From DAIDHZ01 sp035480255 (GTDB lineage Bacteria; Chlamydiota; Chlamydiia; Chlamydiales; SM23-39): a DNA stretch of 64,000 bases. Positions within the stretch are counted from its first letter, which is position 1; each line of letters starts with the position of its first letter. Below, one piece after another: positions 43,955-52,793 of this stretch. The stretch is from assembly GCA_964630875.1 (NCBI GenBank), contig CAZVXF010000002.1, positions 36,378-100,377 on the forward strand. The letters are read 5' to 3'. Position numbers and translations under genes: made by a program. Under the pieces are notes generated by a model. That model was not told the origin of the DNA and made no database searches. It saw only the letters and a program-made list of their open reading frames with translations.

Positions 43955-44560
43955 ATGGAACAAACGAGCTATCAGTTACCCGAACTTCCTTATGATTTCA
44001 ATGCACTAGAGCCTGTCATTTCTGCGGAAATTATGGAGCTTCATTATACGAAGCATCATAAGGCTTATGTGACCAATCTGAATACAGCGCTGGAAAAATA
44101 CCACGATGCAGAAACGAAGAACGATGTAAGTCAAATGATTACTTTACAGGCTGCCATTAAATTCAATGGAGGAGGCCATATCAATCATAGTATTTTTTGG
44201 ACCATTTTGACTTCCCCCTCTAAAGCACAGGAAGGGCCTAAAGGAGATTTAGCGAAAATCATCGAGCGCGATTTTGGGTCCTTTGACCAATTTAAGGAAA
44301 AACTCAGCAATGCAGCTGTGGGAGTTCAAGGGTCAGGTTGGGGCTGGCTTGGATACAATAAAGGACAAAAGCGCCTTGAGATTGCGACGTGTGCGAATCA
44401 AGATCCCCTCAGCGCGCAGGGCCTTGTGCCGCTGCTTGGAATTGATGTTTGGGAACATGCTTACTATCTTCAGTATAAGAACGTGCGCGCTGACTATGTA
44501 AAAAATATTTGGAAAATTATTAATTGGCAGCAAGTTGAGCATAGATTGGCTTCCAATTAA
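43955..44560 (+). CDS. sodA: Superoxide dismutase, Mn type
   Basis: 201 aa. Metal ligands are visible: His30 (MELHYTKHH), His78 (GGGHINHSIFW), Asp164 and His168 (GIDVWEHAY). Gly at the GGGH position and Gln149 in CANQDPL favour manganese over iron. No signal peptide, so it is cytosolic. Good ribosome-binding site (AAAGGTG). Matches CT294, which begins the conserved sod-accD-dut-ptsN block in Chlamydia. Confidence 0.95.
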   Translation: MEQTSYQLPELPYDFNALEPVISAEIMELHYTKHHKAYVTNLNTALEKYHDAETKNDVSQMITLQAAIKFNGGGHINHSIFWTILTSPSKAQEGPKGDLAKIIERDFGSFDQFKEKLSNAAVGVQGSGWGWLGYNKGQKRLEIATCANQDPLSAQGLVPLLGIDVWEHAYYLQYKNVRADYVKNIWKIINWQQVEHRLASN

Positions 44561-44587
44561 GAGGATTCCCTGATATAATCTAACGCA

Positions 44588-45523
44588 ATGGGTTTCTTCT
44601 CAAAAGCAAAACCAAATATTAAAATCCAAACTGTTAAAAAAGATGGATTTAGTGGCTGGGTGAAATGCTCGGGATGTTCTGAGCTCGTCCACGCAACCGA
44701 ACTAGGTGCAAACAATAACTGTTGCCCGAAGTGCGGATTCCACTATCGTCTTTCCTGGAAACAGAGAGTTGATCTTCTCATTGATGATCAGACATTTGAA
44801 GAATTGTTTACGCATATTAAGCCAGTTGATTCGTTAGAGTTTGTTGATACTGAAAGCTATGCGGCAAGACTTGCGGCAGCTCAGCAAAAAACAAAACGAG
44901 ACGATGCGATTTGTACAGGCACCGGCCTTTTGAATGGTCATAAGGTCGCTTTAGGCGTTCTCGATTTTTCTTTCATGGGCGGATCGATGGGGTCTGTGGT
45001 CGGAGAGCGCTTGACTCTCTTGATCGAGCACGCTCTACAGAAAAAAATTCCTTTAATTATTGTCTCTGCTTCAGGCGGAGCTCGCATGCAGGAATCTGTT
45101 TTATCTCTCATGCAAATGGCGAAAACATCAGCCGCTTTATCGAAGTTGCATGAAGCAAAAATTCCTTATCTTTCTGTGTTAACAAATCCAACAACGGGTG
45201 GGGTCACTGCCTCTTTTGCAACTCTTGGCGATATCATTCTTGCAGAGCCTGATGCTTTGATTGCTTTTGCAGGTCCTCGTGTCGTTGAGCAGACAATTGG
45301 TCAGAAATTGCCTCCAAAAGCGCAAAAATCTGAATTTTTACTCGAAAAAGGAATGGTTGACTGTGTTGTGAAGCGCTCTGAATTAAAGAGCAAGCTGGCT
45401 GCCTTTATCGATTTTTTTTCAATGAATCAACGTTTTAATAAAAAAGATCTTGGACAAAAAATTCCGCACCGTTTAAAAGAACTGTTAAAGTTAGCGGAAG
45501 AATCTGCGTGTTTGAAAAAATAA
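44588..45523 (+). CDS. accD: Acetyl-CoA carboxylase carboxyltransferase subunit beta
   Basis: 311 aa. N-terminal zinc ribbon with Cys27, Cys30, Cys46 and Cys49. Crotonase-like carboxyltransferase core with GSMGSVVGERL, ASGGARMQESVLSLMQMAK and TNPTTGGVTASFA. First step of fatty acid synthesis together with AccA, which is not in this window. Matches CT293. The 3' end overlaps the dut start by 16 bp. Confidence 0.96.
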   Translation: MGFFSKAKPNIKIQTVKKDGFSGWVKCSGCSELVHATELGANNNCCPKCGFHYRLSWKQRVDLLIDDQTFEELFTHIKPVDSLEFVDTESYAARLAAAQQKTKRDDAICTGTGLLNGHKVALGVLDFSFMGGSMGSVVGERLTLLIEHALQKKIPLIIVSASGGARMQESVLSLMQMAKTSAALSKLHEAKIPYLSVLTNPTTGGVTASFATLGDIILAEPDALIAFAGPRVVEQTIGQKLPPKAQKSEFLLEKGMVDCVVKRSELKSKLAAFIDFFSMNQRFNKKDLGQKIPHRLKELLKLAEESACLKK

Positions 45524-45954
45524 CCTTACCTGTCCTTGTTGAAGATCCAGAATTGATCCCAACGTATGCAACCGAATCCTCTTCAGGATGTGACGCGCGT
45601 GCAGCTGTTCATGAACATGTGACAATCATGCCAGGAGAGTCTGCAATTATACCCACAGGACTTCGTGTAGAAATTCCTGCAGGATATGAAATTCAAGTAA
45701 GACCGAGAAGTGGTTTTGCAGCAAAACATCAGATCACCGTCTTAAATACTCCAGGAACAATCGATGCAGATTATCGAGGAGAAATTTCCGTGATTCTCAT
45801 CAATCATGGGAAAAAGCCGTTTATTGTTGAGCCAAAAATGCGTATTGCACAACTGGTATTGGCTCCTGTAGTTCAGGCGGAATTCATACAAAAAGAACTT
45901 TTGGCTGTGACTTGCCGAGGTGAAGGAAAATTTGGCCACACAGGCGCGAAATAA
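45508..45954 (+). CDS. dut: dUTP diphosphatase
   Basis: 148 aa trimeric dUTPase that keeps uracil out of DNA and supplies dUMP. Motifs in order: SSGCDARA, RPRSGFAAK, GTIDADYRGEI, RIAQLVL and the C-terminal GEGKFGHTG. The start codon is GTG at 45508 with AGCGGAAG upstream, inside the end of accD. Matches CT292. Complete. Confidence 0.96.
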   Translation: MFEKITLPVLVEDPELIPTYATESSSGCDARAAVHEHVTIMPGESAIIPTGLRVEIPAGYEIQVRPRSGFAAKHQITVLNTPGTIDADYRGEISVILINHGKKPFIVEPKMRIAQLVLAPVVQAEFIQKELLAVTCRGEGKFGHTGAK

Positions 45955-45997
45955 TCCATTAGCTTCGTTTTTTCGACCGCTGAAAAAAAAGGGCATC

Positions 45998-46444
45998 ATG
46001 AGAATTTCTGATTATCTCGATTCTCAACTGATTACTTTTTTGACTCAAGAAGTGCGGGATGTTGCAATTGATGCTCTCATCGACCTTCTGGATACAAAAG
46101 GATATTTAGTTGAAAAGCAAGCTTTTCGCGACGCTATTCTGTACCGTGAAAGTCTTGTTTCTACAGGAATCGGTATGGGCATTGCGATTCCTCATGCAAA
46201 AATGAAGAATATTGACAAGTTTTTCATCGCAGTTGGAATTCAGCAATACAAAGGGATTGAATGGAATGCCTTAGATAAGGCTCCCGTGCGCATTATTTTT
46301 ATGATAGGCGGCCCAGAAGGAAAACAAACGGAATATCTTCAAATATTATCAATGCTGACTTCCGCCATTCGAGATGCCGAGTTAAGAAAGAAGCTTTTAA
46401 AAGCGAAAACAGCCCAAGAAGTCTTCGAACTCTTTTCAGATTGA
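45998..46444 (+). CDS. ptsN: PTS IIA-like nitrogen-regulatory protein PtsN
   Basis: 148 aa from the ATG at 45998; the open frame extends upstream to 45920, but homologues start here. Single EIIA-Ntr domain with the phosphorylatable His66 in GIAIPHAKMK. Matches CT291, followed as in Chlamydia by a second ptsN. Without sugar PTS permeases in view, the role is likely regulatory. Confidence 0.92.
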   Translation: MRISDYLDSQLITFLTQEVRDVAIDALIDLLDTKGYLVEKQAFRDAILYRESLVSTGIGMGIAIPHAKMKNIDKFFIAVGIQQYKGIEWNALDKAPVRIIFMIGGPEGKQTEYLQILSMLTSAIRDAELRKKLLKAKTAQEVFELFSD

Positions 46445-46507
46445 AGATAAAAAACTATATTCCTTTTTTTAATACTTTGTTATGTTCGTGAAAAACAAGG
46501 AAAATAT

Positions 46508-47188
46508 ATGGATTTGAAACTTCGAGACGTTGCGGAATTATTAAATGTTTCTGAGACCACTGTGCGCCGATGGGTAGACAATGATCGAATTCCATATTAT
46601 CGTTTGAACCAAGAAACTCGTTTTAGTCGTCAAGAGATTGAAAATTGGGTGTTGAGCGCAAAAGAAGATGGGTTTACAGATGAAGAAAGTTTGGGAACGC
46701 AACATTTTGGACTTTACCGCGCAATTCATAAAGGATCTGTCTACAAAGACATTCCAGGTGATACCAAAGAAGAAGTCATTCGAAATGCAGTCGATCTCAT
46801 TGCCGCCGATATCAATCTCGATGCAGAGGTGATCACGGAACTACTCCTTGATCGTGAAAAGTTGATGCCAACCGCCCTTTCGAATGGCGTTGCGGTTCCT
46901 CATACTCGCGATTTTCTCATTCCAGAATCGTTTGATGTGGTTGCAGTCGTATTCCCCAAAAAACCAATTGAATTTGGCGCGCTCGACAATCAAAAAGTAG
47001 ATGTTCTGTTTTTCCTATTTGCATGCGACGATAAAAGACATCTACATTTGCTCGCAAAACTTGCACATCTTAGCCGGAATGCGGAAAACATCGCTTATCT
47101 ACACTCGCACCCATCCAAACAAAATCTCTTAGAATATGTGAAAGATTGGGAAGGCAGCCTCAATAAAGGTTTAACCAACAAAATTTGA
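46508..47188 (+). CDS. PtsN paralogue with N-terminal MerR/excisionase-type helix-turn-helix
   Basis: 226 aa. Residues 1-50 form a helix-turn-helix of the excisionase/MerR type (LRDVAELLNVSETTVRRWV). Residues about 85-220 form an EIIA-Ntr domain with His132 in GVAVPHTRD. This HTH-EIIA fusion matches Chlamydia CT290. It could couple phosphorylation state to DNA binding. Ribosome-binding site AAGGAAAAT. Complete. Confidence 0.92.
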   Translation: MDLKLRDVAELLNVSETTVRRWVDNDRIPYYRLNQETRFSRQEIENWVLSAKEDGFTDEESLGTQHFGLYRAIHKGSVYKDIPGDTKEEVIRNAVDLIAADINLDAEVITELLLDREKLMPTALSNGVAVPHTRDFLIPESFDVVAVVFPKKPIEFGALDNQKVDVLFFLFACDDKRHLHLLAKLAHLSRNAENIAYLHSHPSKQNLLEYVKDWEGSLNKGLTNKI

Positions 47189-47278
47189 AAGCAAAGCTGA
47201 CGCGGTCAAACGCATGCGAAATTCGGGATTAGAACTAGTTATCATTCATACGGAAACACCGTGTCAACAAATCAAGCA

Positions 47279-47312
47279 TAATCCCAAACAACCTCAAAAA
47301 TCGGTTTTTAAG
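47279..47312 (-). repeat. Dispersed palindromic repeat copy with tail
   Basis: CTCAAAAATCGGTTTTTAAG at 47293-47312. On the minus strand it is followed by GAGGTTGTTTGGGAT, the shared tail. It sits between the convergent ptsN-like and AAA ATPase genes. The rest of 47189-47368 contains no gene. Confidence 0.75.
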
Positions 47313-47368
47313 CTGCGCGAAAGCTGCCGAATTTCAACGATCGCAAGTGCCTTAATATATTAGAGGAT

Positions 47369-48871
47369 TTAGGAAATTTCCTTGAATAAATCTTCCAATA
47401 CAACCTGATTAGTTACGATTTCTTCAGAGTACATTGTTGGATGCAGTCCAAAAGGGGTAATCATCGCAAGAAAAAGCTGTTTTTTTGTTCTCGTTTGTTT
47501 TCGAAATATTTCCATTTTATTTAAGAGAGCTTGCGCGCAAGATTTATCAATCAAAAAAGGAGAATCAGAGCATTTGATTTCACAGATTGTAATCGATCCG
47601 TCAGGACGATCAAAAAGTAGATCTATTTGAGCCCCTTCGCTATCAGTCTTCATGCGGGGTTTGTAGCGCCATGTACCTGCAATTGATCCAGGATCCAATT
47701 TTAAAGCGATACGAATTTGATCGATGTGTTTATAGCATATCGATTCAAATGCGAGACCGGACCAGCTTTTCCAAGAAGGGCGCTGAGATAAAGCATTCCA
47801 AAAACCTTGATTTTCTGCTTTTTTAGCGATTGTTTTCATATTAGGAGCGATCCATTGCAGATAGAAAAGACTATATTCATCATCAATTACGTAATATATC
47901 CCTTTGTCTTTATGCCCATAAGGCACAAGGCTTGTGATAAATCCTGCTTCTTCCAATTGAGAAAACCGATAGACAGTATTGCCTCCTGGAGGGAGCTTGG
48001 CTTGAACGATTAGCTCGGATTGGCCAATGCCATATCGATGCCGAGCAATTACTTTGATAATATCTGTATAAAGTTTTGGATCTTCAAAAAGAGATGAAAA
48101 AAGTCGTCCAAATTCTTTGACAAGAGCTCCATTATTTTGAAAACAGATTTCATCTATACATTGATGGGCAGAAAGTCCTTTACGTATAAAAGACCAATAA
48201 AGGGGAACGCCTCCAAAAGCTGTGTAGAGATCTAGGATTTGTTTGTTTTCAAGATGGATATGTTGCGCAGCTAAAAATTGTTTTGTTTCGTTGAGTGAAA
48301 AGGGTTTCAATTGTATAGTTCGTGTGACTCTATTGTGAAGTCCTCCTCGATCATTAATAATGTGTTCAATAATCCATGAAGTGGCAGATCCGCAAACTAT
48401 CAGTTTAATTCGATCATCAAAAACCCAATAGCGGTTCCAGTATAATTCAAGAGCTTTTAATAATCCTGAGCGGGGCGTTGCCATCCAAGGTAATTCATCA
48501 AAAAACAAAACGACTTTTTTATTTTTTGGAATTTGCGCAATAGCTTGTGTAAGATCAGAAAAGGCATCTCTCCATCGTTTTCTTGGTACAATTGCAGCGC
48601 CTTGATAAAATATAGAGCCAATTTGTTTTGCAAATTCCTCCAACTGCTCTTGTAAGGACCCTTTTTGAATGCCGGTAACATGGAAAAATGGAAGGGTGGT
48701 TGAATCTGCGAATTTTTTGACTAGATAGGTTTTCCCGACTCTACGACGCCCATAAATGGCAACAAATTCCGCCTTAGTGGATTGGATAATCCCCTTTAAA
48801 ATCCCAAGTTCTTTTTCGCGACCAACGATCTTATTTACTGAAGGAGGGGATAGATGAAACTCGTTTTTCAT
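47369..48871 (-). CDS. AAA ATPase of the archaeal ATPase_2/DUF234 type
   Basis: 500 aa. Walker A YGRRRVGKTYLVKKF (about 40-54) follows the N-terminal VGREKELGIL. Walker B is KKVVLFFDELPW, with the arginine-finger region VTRTIQLKPFSLNE. A winged-helix segment lies in the middle. The C-terminal DUF234 domain has the PD-(D/E)xK-like pattern AQIDLLFDRPDG...TICEIKCS. Function of the family is unknown, possibly nuclease or toxin-like. Such genes move horizontally and are frequent in environmental chlamydiae. It lies between two copies of the dispersed repeat, outside the conserved block, consistent with insertion. Confidence 0.9.
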   Translation of the reverse strand: MKNEFHLSPPSVNKIVGREKELGILKGIIQSTKAEFVAIYGRRRVGKTYLVKKFADSTTLPFFHVTGIQKGSLQEQLEEFAKQIGSIFYQGAAIVPRKRWRDAFSDLTQAIAQIPKNKKVVLFFDELPWMATPRSGLLKALELYWNRYWVFDDRIKLIVCGSATSWIIEHIINDRGGLHNRVTRTIQLKPFSLNETKQFLAAQHIHLENKQILDLYTAFGGVPLYWSFIRKGLSAHQCIDEICFQNNGALVKEFGRLFSSLFEDPKLYTDIIKVIARHRYGIGQSELIVQAKLPPGGNTVYRFSQLEEAGFITSLVPYGHKDKGIYYVIDDEYSLFYLQWIAPNMKTIAKKAENQGFWNALSQRPSWKSWSGLAFESICYKHIDQIRIALKLDPGSIAGTWRYKPRMKTDSEGAQIDLLFDRPDGSITICEIKCSDSPFLIDKSCAQALLNKMEIFRKQTRTKKQLFLAMITPFGLHPTMYSEEIVTNQVVLEDLFKEIS

Positions 48872-49008
48872 AACATTTTTCGATTATTAACCATTGAAAA
48901 TGAATAGCTTATTTGTTTTTTGTGTGAAGTGCCGCTTTTACGAATCACAAAAATAGCAGCTCAACACGCTATCTATGTTTAACCTGCCACTTATAGATTT
49001 AACATAAT

Positions 49009-49044
49009 TGGCAGATTAAAGCAAGATTACTGTTTCATCTGCCA
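49009..49044. promoter_or_regulatory. Inverted repeat upstream of the AAA ATPase gene
   Basis: TGGCAGAT (49009-49016) and ATCTGCCA (49037-49044) form a perfect 8-bp inverted repeat 20 bp apart. A third partial copy, CTGCCA, lies at 48984-48989. It is about 140 bp before the ATPase start, in the 348-bp gap 48872-49219. Could be an operator or a hairpin. Confidence 0.4.
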
Positions 49045-49067
49045 TATATGGGTGTTTTGGGTAACTA

Positions 49068-49082
49068 TAGAGGGAATTGCAA
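49068..49082 (-). repeat. Short dispersed repeat TTGCAATTCCCTCTA
   Basis: On the minus strand this reads TTGCAATTCCCTCTA, identical to 25571-25585. A copy lacking two bases is at 16090-16102. Meaning unknown. Confidence 0.4.
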
Positions 49083-49219
49083 AAAACTATTATTAAAGTG
49101 GGTTAGAAATAATAGAGATTATTTTATTAGAATGTTTATTATATAGTTTTTTTTCATACTTAACTGTAAATAATGCTTATTTGGTACAATAGAAGTAATA
49201 AATCACAGGAAGGAATAAA

Positions 49220-49342
49220 ATGAATAGATTTCCAATATTTTCTTCACGCTTTTCGGCTGTGTTGAAAAAAAATAAGTTGATGAGAAAACGTAATTGTTTT
49301 TGCATCAAAAAATTAGGAAGAAATTCCTCTCATCTTGTTTAA
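49220..49342 (+). CDS. Possible 40-aa basic peptide
   Basis: Starts at ATG 49220 after a strong ribosome-binding site (AGGAAGGAATAAA). Ends TAA at 49340-49342. The peptide is very basic (about 11 Lys/Arg of 40), with two Cys close together (NCFCIKK). A possible -10 TACAAT is 38 bp upstream, without a clear -35. No homologue known to me. It may be a real small protein or part of a small RNA. Confidence 0.35.
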   Translation: MNRFPIFSSRFSAVLKKNKLMRKRNCFCIKKLGRNSSHLV

Positions 49343-49382
49343 AAGGACACATTTTAGTCGATTCTCTGCAACAAGATATCAA

Positions 49383-49622
49383 TTATTTTTCACGAGTGGT
49401 ATAATTTTTCTGCTTAGAGGGGAAATCTTCCAGAATCTCTTTGGCTTTTTCTATGTCTTTTTCAGATATGTAAAGCTGAGTTCCCTGTACAGTTCTAAGA
49501 TGAGGGAGCATACCTCCAGCATCATTTGTTCTTATCTCACAATGGATACCATAACTTGCTAATTTTGATTGAGCAAGCGTCGCTTCAAAAACATCCTGAG
49601 TATTTAAAATACAAATCTCCAT
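49383..49622 (-). CDS. DUF2007-type small protein
   Basis: 79 aa beginning MEICILNTQDVFEATLAQSKLASYGI and containing GTQLYISEKDIEKAKEIL, the pattern of the DUF2007 'putative signal transducing protein' family (a small ferredoxin-like alpha/beta fold). No signal peptide or membrane helix. It lies in the accessory patch between the AAA ATPase and a membrane-anchored hypothetical. Function unknown. Confidence 0.72.
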   Translation of the reverse strand: MEICILNTQDVFEATLAQSKLASYGIHCEIRTNDAGGMLPHLRTVQGTQLYISEKDIEKAKEILEDFPSKQKNYTTREK

Positions 49623-49700
49623 ATGCCAATCAATTGGGTAAAAAATATCCGAGCAACTATTATTTGAATTTACAAGGTTTAATTCAATAAAAATCTCGAA

Positions 49701-50099
49701 CTAGTCTTGTTCGGTGCGGATCGTTATCTCACTCAGAATGATGGGCGTAATTAGCAAGACTATAACAGCGAGCGCTTTGAAAGCATATAGAGCTAATTCC
49801 GTATCGAAAGAATTAGAAGTAGATTCTTTTTTGCCCTCCTGTTCGACTGTTATTTCTCTATTTAAACCTTTGACAGGATCGATGTGTTTTGATTGTTCAG
49901 GCGAATTGAATCTCTCTATTGCATGAACTGCATTTTGTTGAGAAGCTTCATGTTGATTAGAATGACTGCAACTTTTTAGAGAGTTGATATGATCTCGAGC
50001 GATTTCAGAAATTTGCTCTGAGACATAAAAATCCCATTCTGAATTTCCAGGATTTGCTAAAAAATTCATTCCTGGAATTGTGTTTATATAAGAAAACAT
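49701..50099 (-). CDS. Hypothetical tail-anchored membrane protein
   Basis: 132 aa from the ATG at 50099, chosen because GAGG lies 6 bp before it; an ATG four codons earlier has no ribosome-binding site. The first 100 residues are soluble, with many Ser/His/Asn/Gln and a Lys/Glu linker. A single C-terminal transmembrane helix (ALYAFKALAVIVLLITPIIL) is followed by a short polar tail. Tail-anchored topology is uncommon in bacteria and, if secreted, could direct the protein into a host or inclusion membrane. No family recognised. Confidence 0.6.
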   Translation of the reverse strand: MFSYINTIPGMNFLANPGNSEWDFYVSEQISEIARDHINSLKSCSHSNQHEASQQNAVHAIERFNSPEQSKHIDPVKGLNREITVEQEGKKESTSNSFDTELALYAFKALAVIVLLITPIILSEITIRTEQD

Positions 50100-50165
50100 A
50101 AATTGCCTCATAAAGGGTAACGATCCTAACTCTCGGATTTATTTTCGTCAATTTATACATACAAG

Positions 50166-50200
50166 CTCAAAAATCGGTTTTTAAGTTTGTTTGGGTATAG
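50166..50200 (+). repeat. Dispersed palindromic repeat copy with tail
   Basis: CTCAAAAATCGGTTTTTAAG (50166-50185) followed by TTTGTTTGGGTATAG (50186-50200). It is between two minus-strand genes and forms the right border of the accessory patch 47.2-50.2 kb. Confidence 0.75.
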
Positions 50201-50271
50201 CATAGCGGATCGATTTTGCCCAAAGTCTTCGAAACCTAATACATTCTCTAAAAAAGAAGAATTTCTTATTT

Positions 50272-52701
50272 CTATTCTTTTGTGTTGAGGGCTTCTTGAG
50301 GGCGTAGGCCGCAGCGTTTAATGACTTCGGCCAAAATCAAATAAAGCACAAGAATTCCAGAGAGAGGAAGATAGAATATGATGGGAATTGGAACAAAACC
50401 AAAAGCTGTTCCAAATGAAGTATAAGGAATAGCAATGACTCCAAGCGCTGTTCCAATGAGTGCAAGAGCAAGTGTTTTGCTAGGTCTAGATTTGAAAATG
50501 GATCTGCGTGTACGAATCACAAGAACAATTAAAGTCGCAGACATGACAGATTCGATGAACCATCCAGTACGAAAAACATCCCTGTCTGCTTTCAAAAAAT
50601 AGAGAAGAACGCCGAATGTTGCAAAATCAAATACGGAGCTGAGTAATCCAAAAATGAACATGAATTTTCTGATAAAACGTAAATTCCATTCAGTGGGTTT
50701 TTCAACCATTTCTGGGTCGACTTTGTCTGTAGAAATACACATTTCAGGCAGATCTGTGAGTAAATTAATCAGCAATACTTGTTTCGGAAGCATTGGCAGG
50801 TAAGGTAAGAATAGAGAAAAAGCCGCCATGCTAAACATATTTCCAAAATTTGCACTGGTTGCCATGTAGATATATTTAAGTGTATTGGCAAAAGTATGGC
50901 GTCCCTCTAAGACTCCCTCTTTTAGAGCATGTAAATCCTTTTCTAGCAGAACGATATCTGCGGCTTCTTTTGCAGCTTCTGTTCCACTATCCACAGAGAT
51001 TCCGACATCTGCGCTATGAATCCCGGCAACATCATTGATTCCATCTCCTAAAAAGCCAATCGTATCGCCTGTTTTTCTGAGTGCAAGAACGATCTGTTTT
51101 TTTTGACCCGGCAGAATTTCTGCAAATATATTTTTTTCTTGAACAAGCTTTGCAAAAGAGGCCTCGTCTGCTGCTTTCAATTCTTCGCCTGTAACGATAT
51201 TGATTTCTGTATATCCACAGCTTTCTGCTGTGTGTCTAGCGACTGCATGGTGATCGCCTGTGATGATTTTGATGCCAACACCCATGTTATAGAGTTCAGA
51301 GATGGCGGAGGCGCTATCTTCTTTGATCGGATCTATGAACTGAAGAAATCCAACAAAGGTTAATCCCTCTTCTTTCTTCTCTTTCCCTTTTGCGATCGCG
51401 ATGGTTCGAAATCCTTCTTGAGAAACTTTCTCAAAATAGGAGTGAATGGTTTGTTTTTGTTGGGTCTCAAGTGCGCAGATCGATAGGATTTGATCGATCG
51501 CGCCCTTCGTAATTAAAATCGTTTCTTCTTTGTATTTAACAAGAACGCTGACGCGCTTTGTATCAAAATTAAATGGTATTTCGTCGCTTTTTTGATATTC
51601 ATGAATATCGGGAGGATTTGCCATTTCCTTGATTGCTTGATCGAGCGGATTTGTATATCCCGATTGCAAAGAAGCGTTTAGAAATGCCAATTGCCGGCAT
51701 TCGTCATTGTCATTTCCATAGATGTCTACCGCTTTTTTAAGTGTTAATTTTCCAACGGTCAAAGTCCCTGTTTTATCCGTGCATAAAATATCCATTTGTC
51801 CAAAATTTTCAATCGATGGAAGCCTTTTTACGAGTACTTTTTTCCTTGCCATCCTTTTTGCGCCACGCGCCAAATTCACACTAATAATCGCAGGGAGTAG
51901 TTGTGGAGTTAAACCGACAGCTAGGGCAATTGCAAAAAGAACGGACTCTAAAAAAGGTCTCGAAAAAAAGAGATTGAGTGCGAGAATCATAACAATAAAT
52001 AGAAAGGTGATCATCGTTAAGAAAAAACCAAAATGCCTGACTCCTATTTCGAATGAGGTTTCTGGAGGGCGGAAGCGCGATTCTTGAATGATTTTTCCAA
52101 ATTTCGTTTCTTTTCCAGTTTTCACAACAACTGCAACACCCATTCCTGAAAAAATCATACTCCCATGAAACAACTCACTCTCCTGTTCGTTTTTTTCAAT
52201 AGGCATGCTTTCCCCTGTTAGTGAAGACTCATCGACAAAAACAGCTCCTTCAGTCAGCCGACAATCACCTGGGATTAAATCTCCCGCATTGAGTATCAGG
52301 ATGTCCCCGTGAACGACCTCTTTGGCATTGATTTCTTCCTCTTGTCCATTCCTACGAACAATCACCTTATTTTGGACTTTTTGCAAAATTTCCTCGAGAG
52401 CATTGACGGCCCCACGTTCTTGGAAATATCCCAAAATTGCGCTTGCTGCAATGATCATCAAAATCATTGAAGCGTCTAAAACAGAACCCAAAAACAGGGA
52501 AAGAATGGCCGCCCCCAATAAAATCAAAATCAATGGATTGTTGATTTGAGAGAGGAAAATGGACCATCTTTTCCATTTCTTGGGGTGATCAAATGCGCTC
52601 TGTCCTAAACGGGATCTTGCCTCTTTTGTAGAAAGGCCTTCTTTTCGACTTTTCAGTTCAGCAAAAAGTTCATCTAAAGATTTCTGACAATACGATTCCA
52701 T
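50272..52701 (-). CDS. P-type ATPase, Mg2+ importer type (MgtA/MgtB-like)
   Basis: 809 aa from the first ATG (52701); the open frame to 52764 begins with TTG. P3B-type layout: N-terminal cation ATPase domain (SLDELFAELKSRKEGLS), the TGES actuator loop, DKTGTLT phosphorylation site, GDGINDVAGIHSADVGIS hinge, and a total of about 10 membrane helices with SANFGNMFSMAAFSLFLPYLPM in the C-terminal group, which is typical of MgtA/MgtB. Imports magnesium. Shorter than MgtA (about 900). A palindrome TACGGTA-TT-TACCGTA (52704-52719) ends 2 bp before the ATG and may be its operator. Uncommon in Chlamydia, so probably accessory. Confidence 0.88.
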   Translation of the reverse strand: MESYCQKSLDELFAELKSRKEGLSTKEARSRLGQSAFDHPKKWKRWSIFLSQINNPLILILLGAAILSLFLGSVLDASMILMIIAASAILGYFQERGAVNALEEILQKVQNKVIVRRNGQEEEINAKEVVHGDILILNAGDLIPGDCRLTEGAVFVDESSLTGESMPIEKNEQESELFHGSMIFSGMGVAVVVKTGKETKFGKIIQESRFRPPETSFEIGVRHFGFFLTMITFLFIVMILALNLFFSRPFLESVLFAIALAVGLTPQLLPAIISVNLARGAKRMARKKVLVKRLPSIENFGQMDILCTDKTGTLTVGKLTLKKAVDIYGNDNDECRQLAFLNASLQSGYTNPLDQAIKEMANPPDIHEYQKSDEIPFNFDTKRVSVLVKYKEETILITKGAIDQILSICALETQQKQTIHSYFEKVSQEGFRTIAIAKGKEKKEEGLTFVGFLQFIDPIKEDSASAISELYNMGVGIKIITGDHHAVARHTAESCGYTEINIVTGEELKAADEASFAKLVQEKNIFAEILPGQKKQIVLALRKTGDTIGFLGDGINDVAGIHSADVGISVDSGTEAAKEAADIVLLEKDLHALKEGVLEGRHTFANTLKYIYMATSANFGNMFSMAAFSLFLPYLPMLPKQVLLINLLTDLPEMCISTDKVDPEMVEKPTEWNLRFIRKFMFIFGLLSSVFDFATFGVLLYFLKADRDVFRTGWFIESVMSATLIVLVIRTRRSIFKSRPSKTLALALIGTALGVIAIPYTSFGTAFGFVPIPIIFYLPLSGILVLYLILAEVIKRCGLRPQEALNTKE

Positions 52702-52703
52702 AT

Positions 52704-52719
52704 TACGGTATTTACCGTA
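52704..52719 (-). promoter_or_regulatory. Palindromic operator candidate at the start of the Mg-type ATPase
   Basis: TACGGTA, two bases, TACCGTA: a perfect 7-bp inverted repeat immediately before the ATG at 52701. On the minus strand it contains TAAATA (52714-52709), 17 bp after TTGCTT, so it could overlap a weak -10 element. Confidence 0.5.
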
Positions 52720-52793
52720 GAGGTTTTTAGGAAGCAAGAGCAAGCGAAATGCGTTAAATATCAAGTACTTGCAGCATATAATTGCGATCGTTT

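Noticed and set aside
47369..48871. Insertion sequence or transposase in the accessory patch
   Set aside because: The gene is a DUF234-type AAA ATPase, not a DDE or HUH transposase, and no terminal inverted repeats with target duplications are visible.
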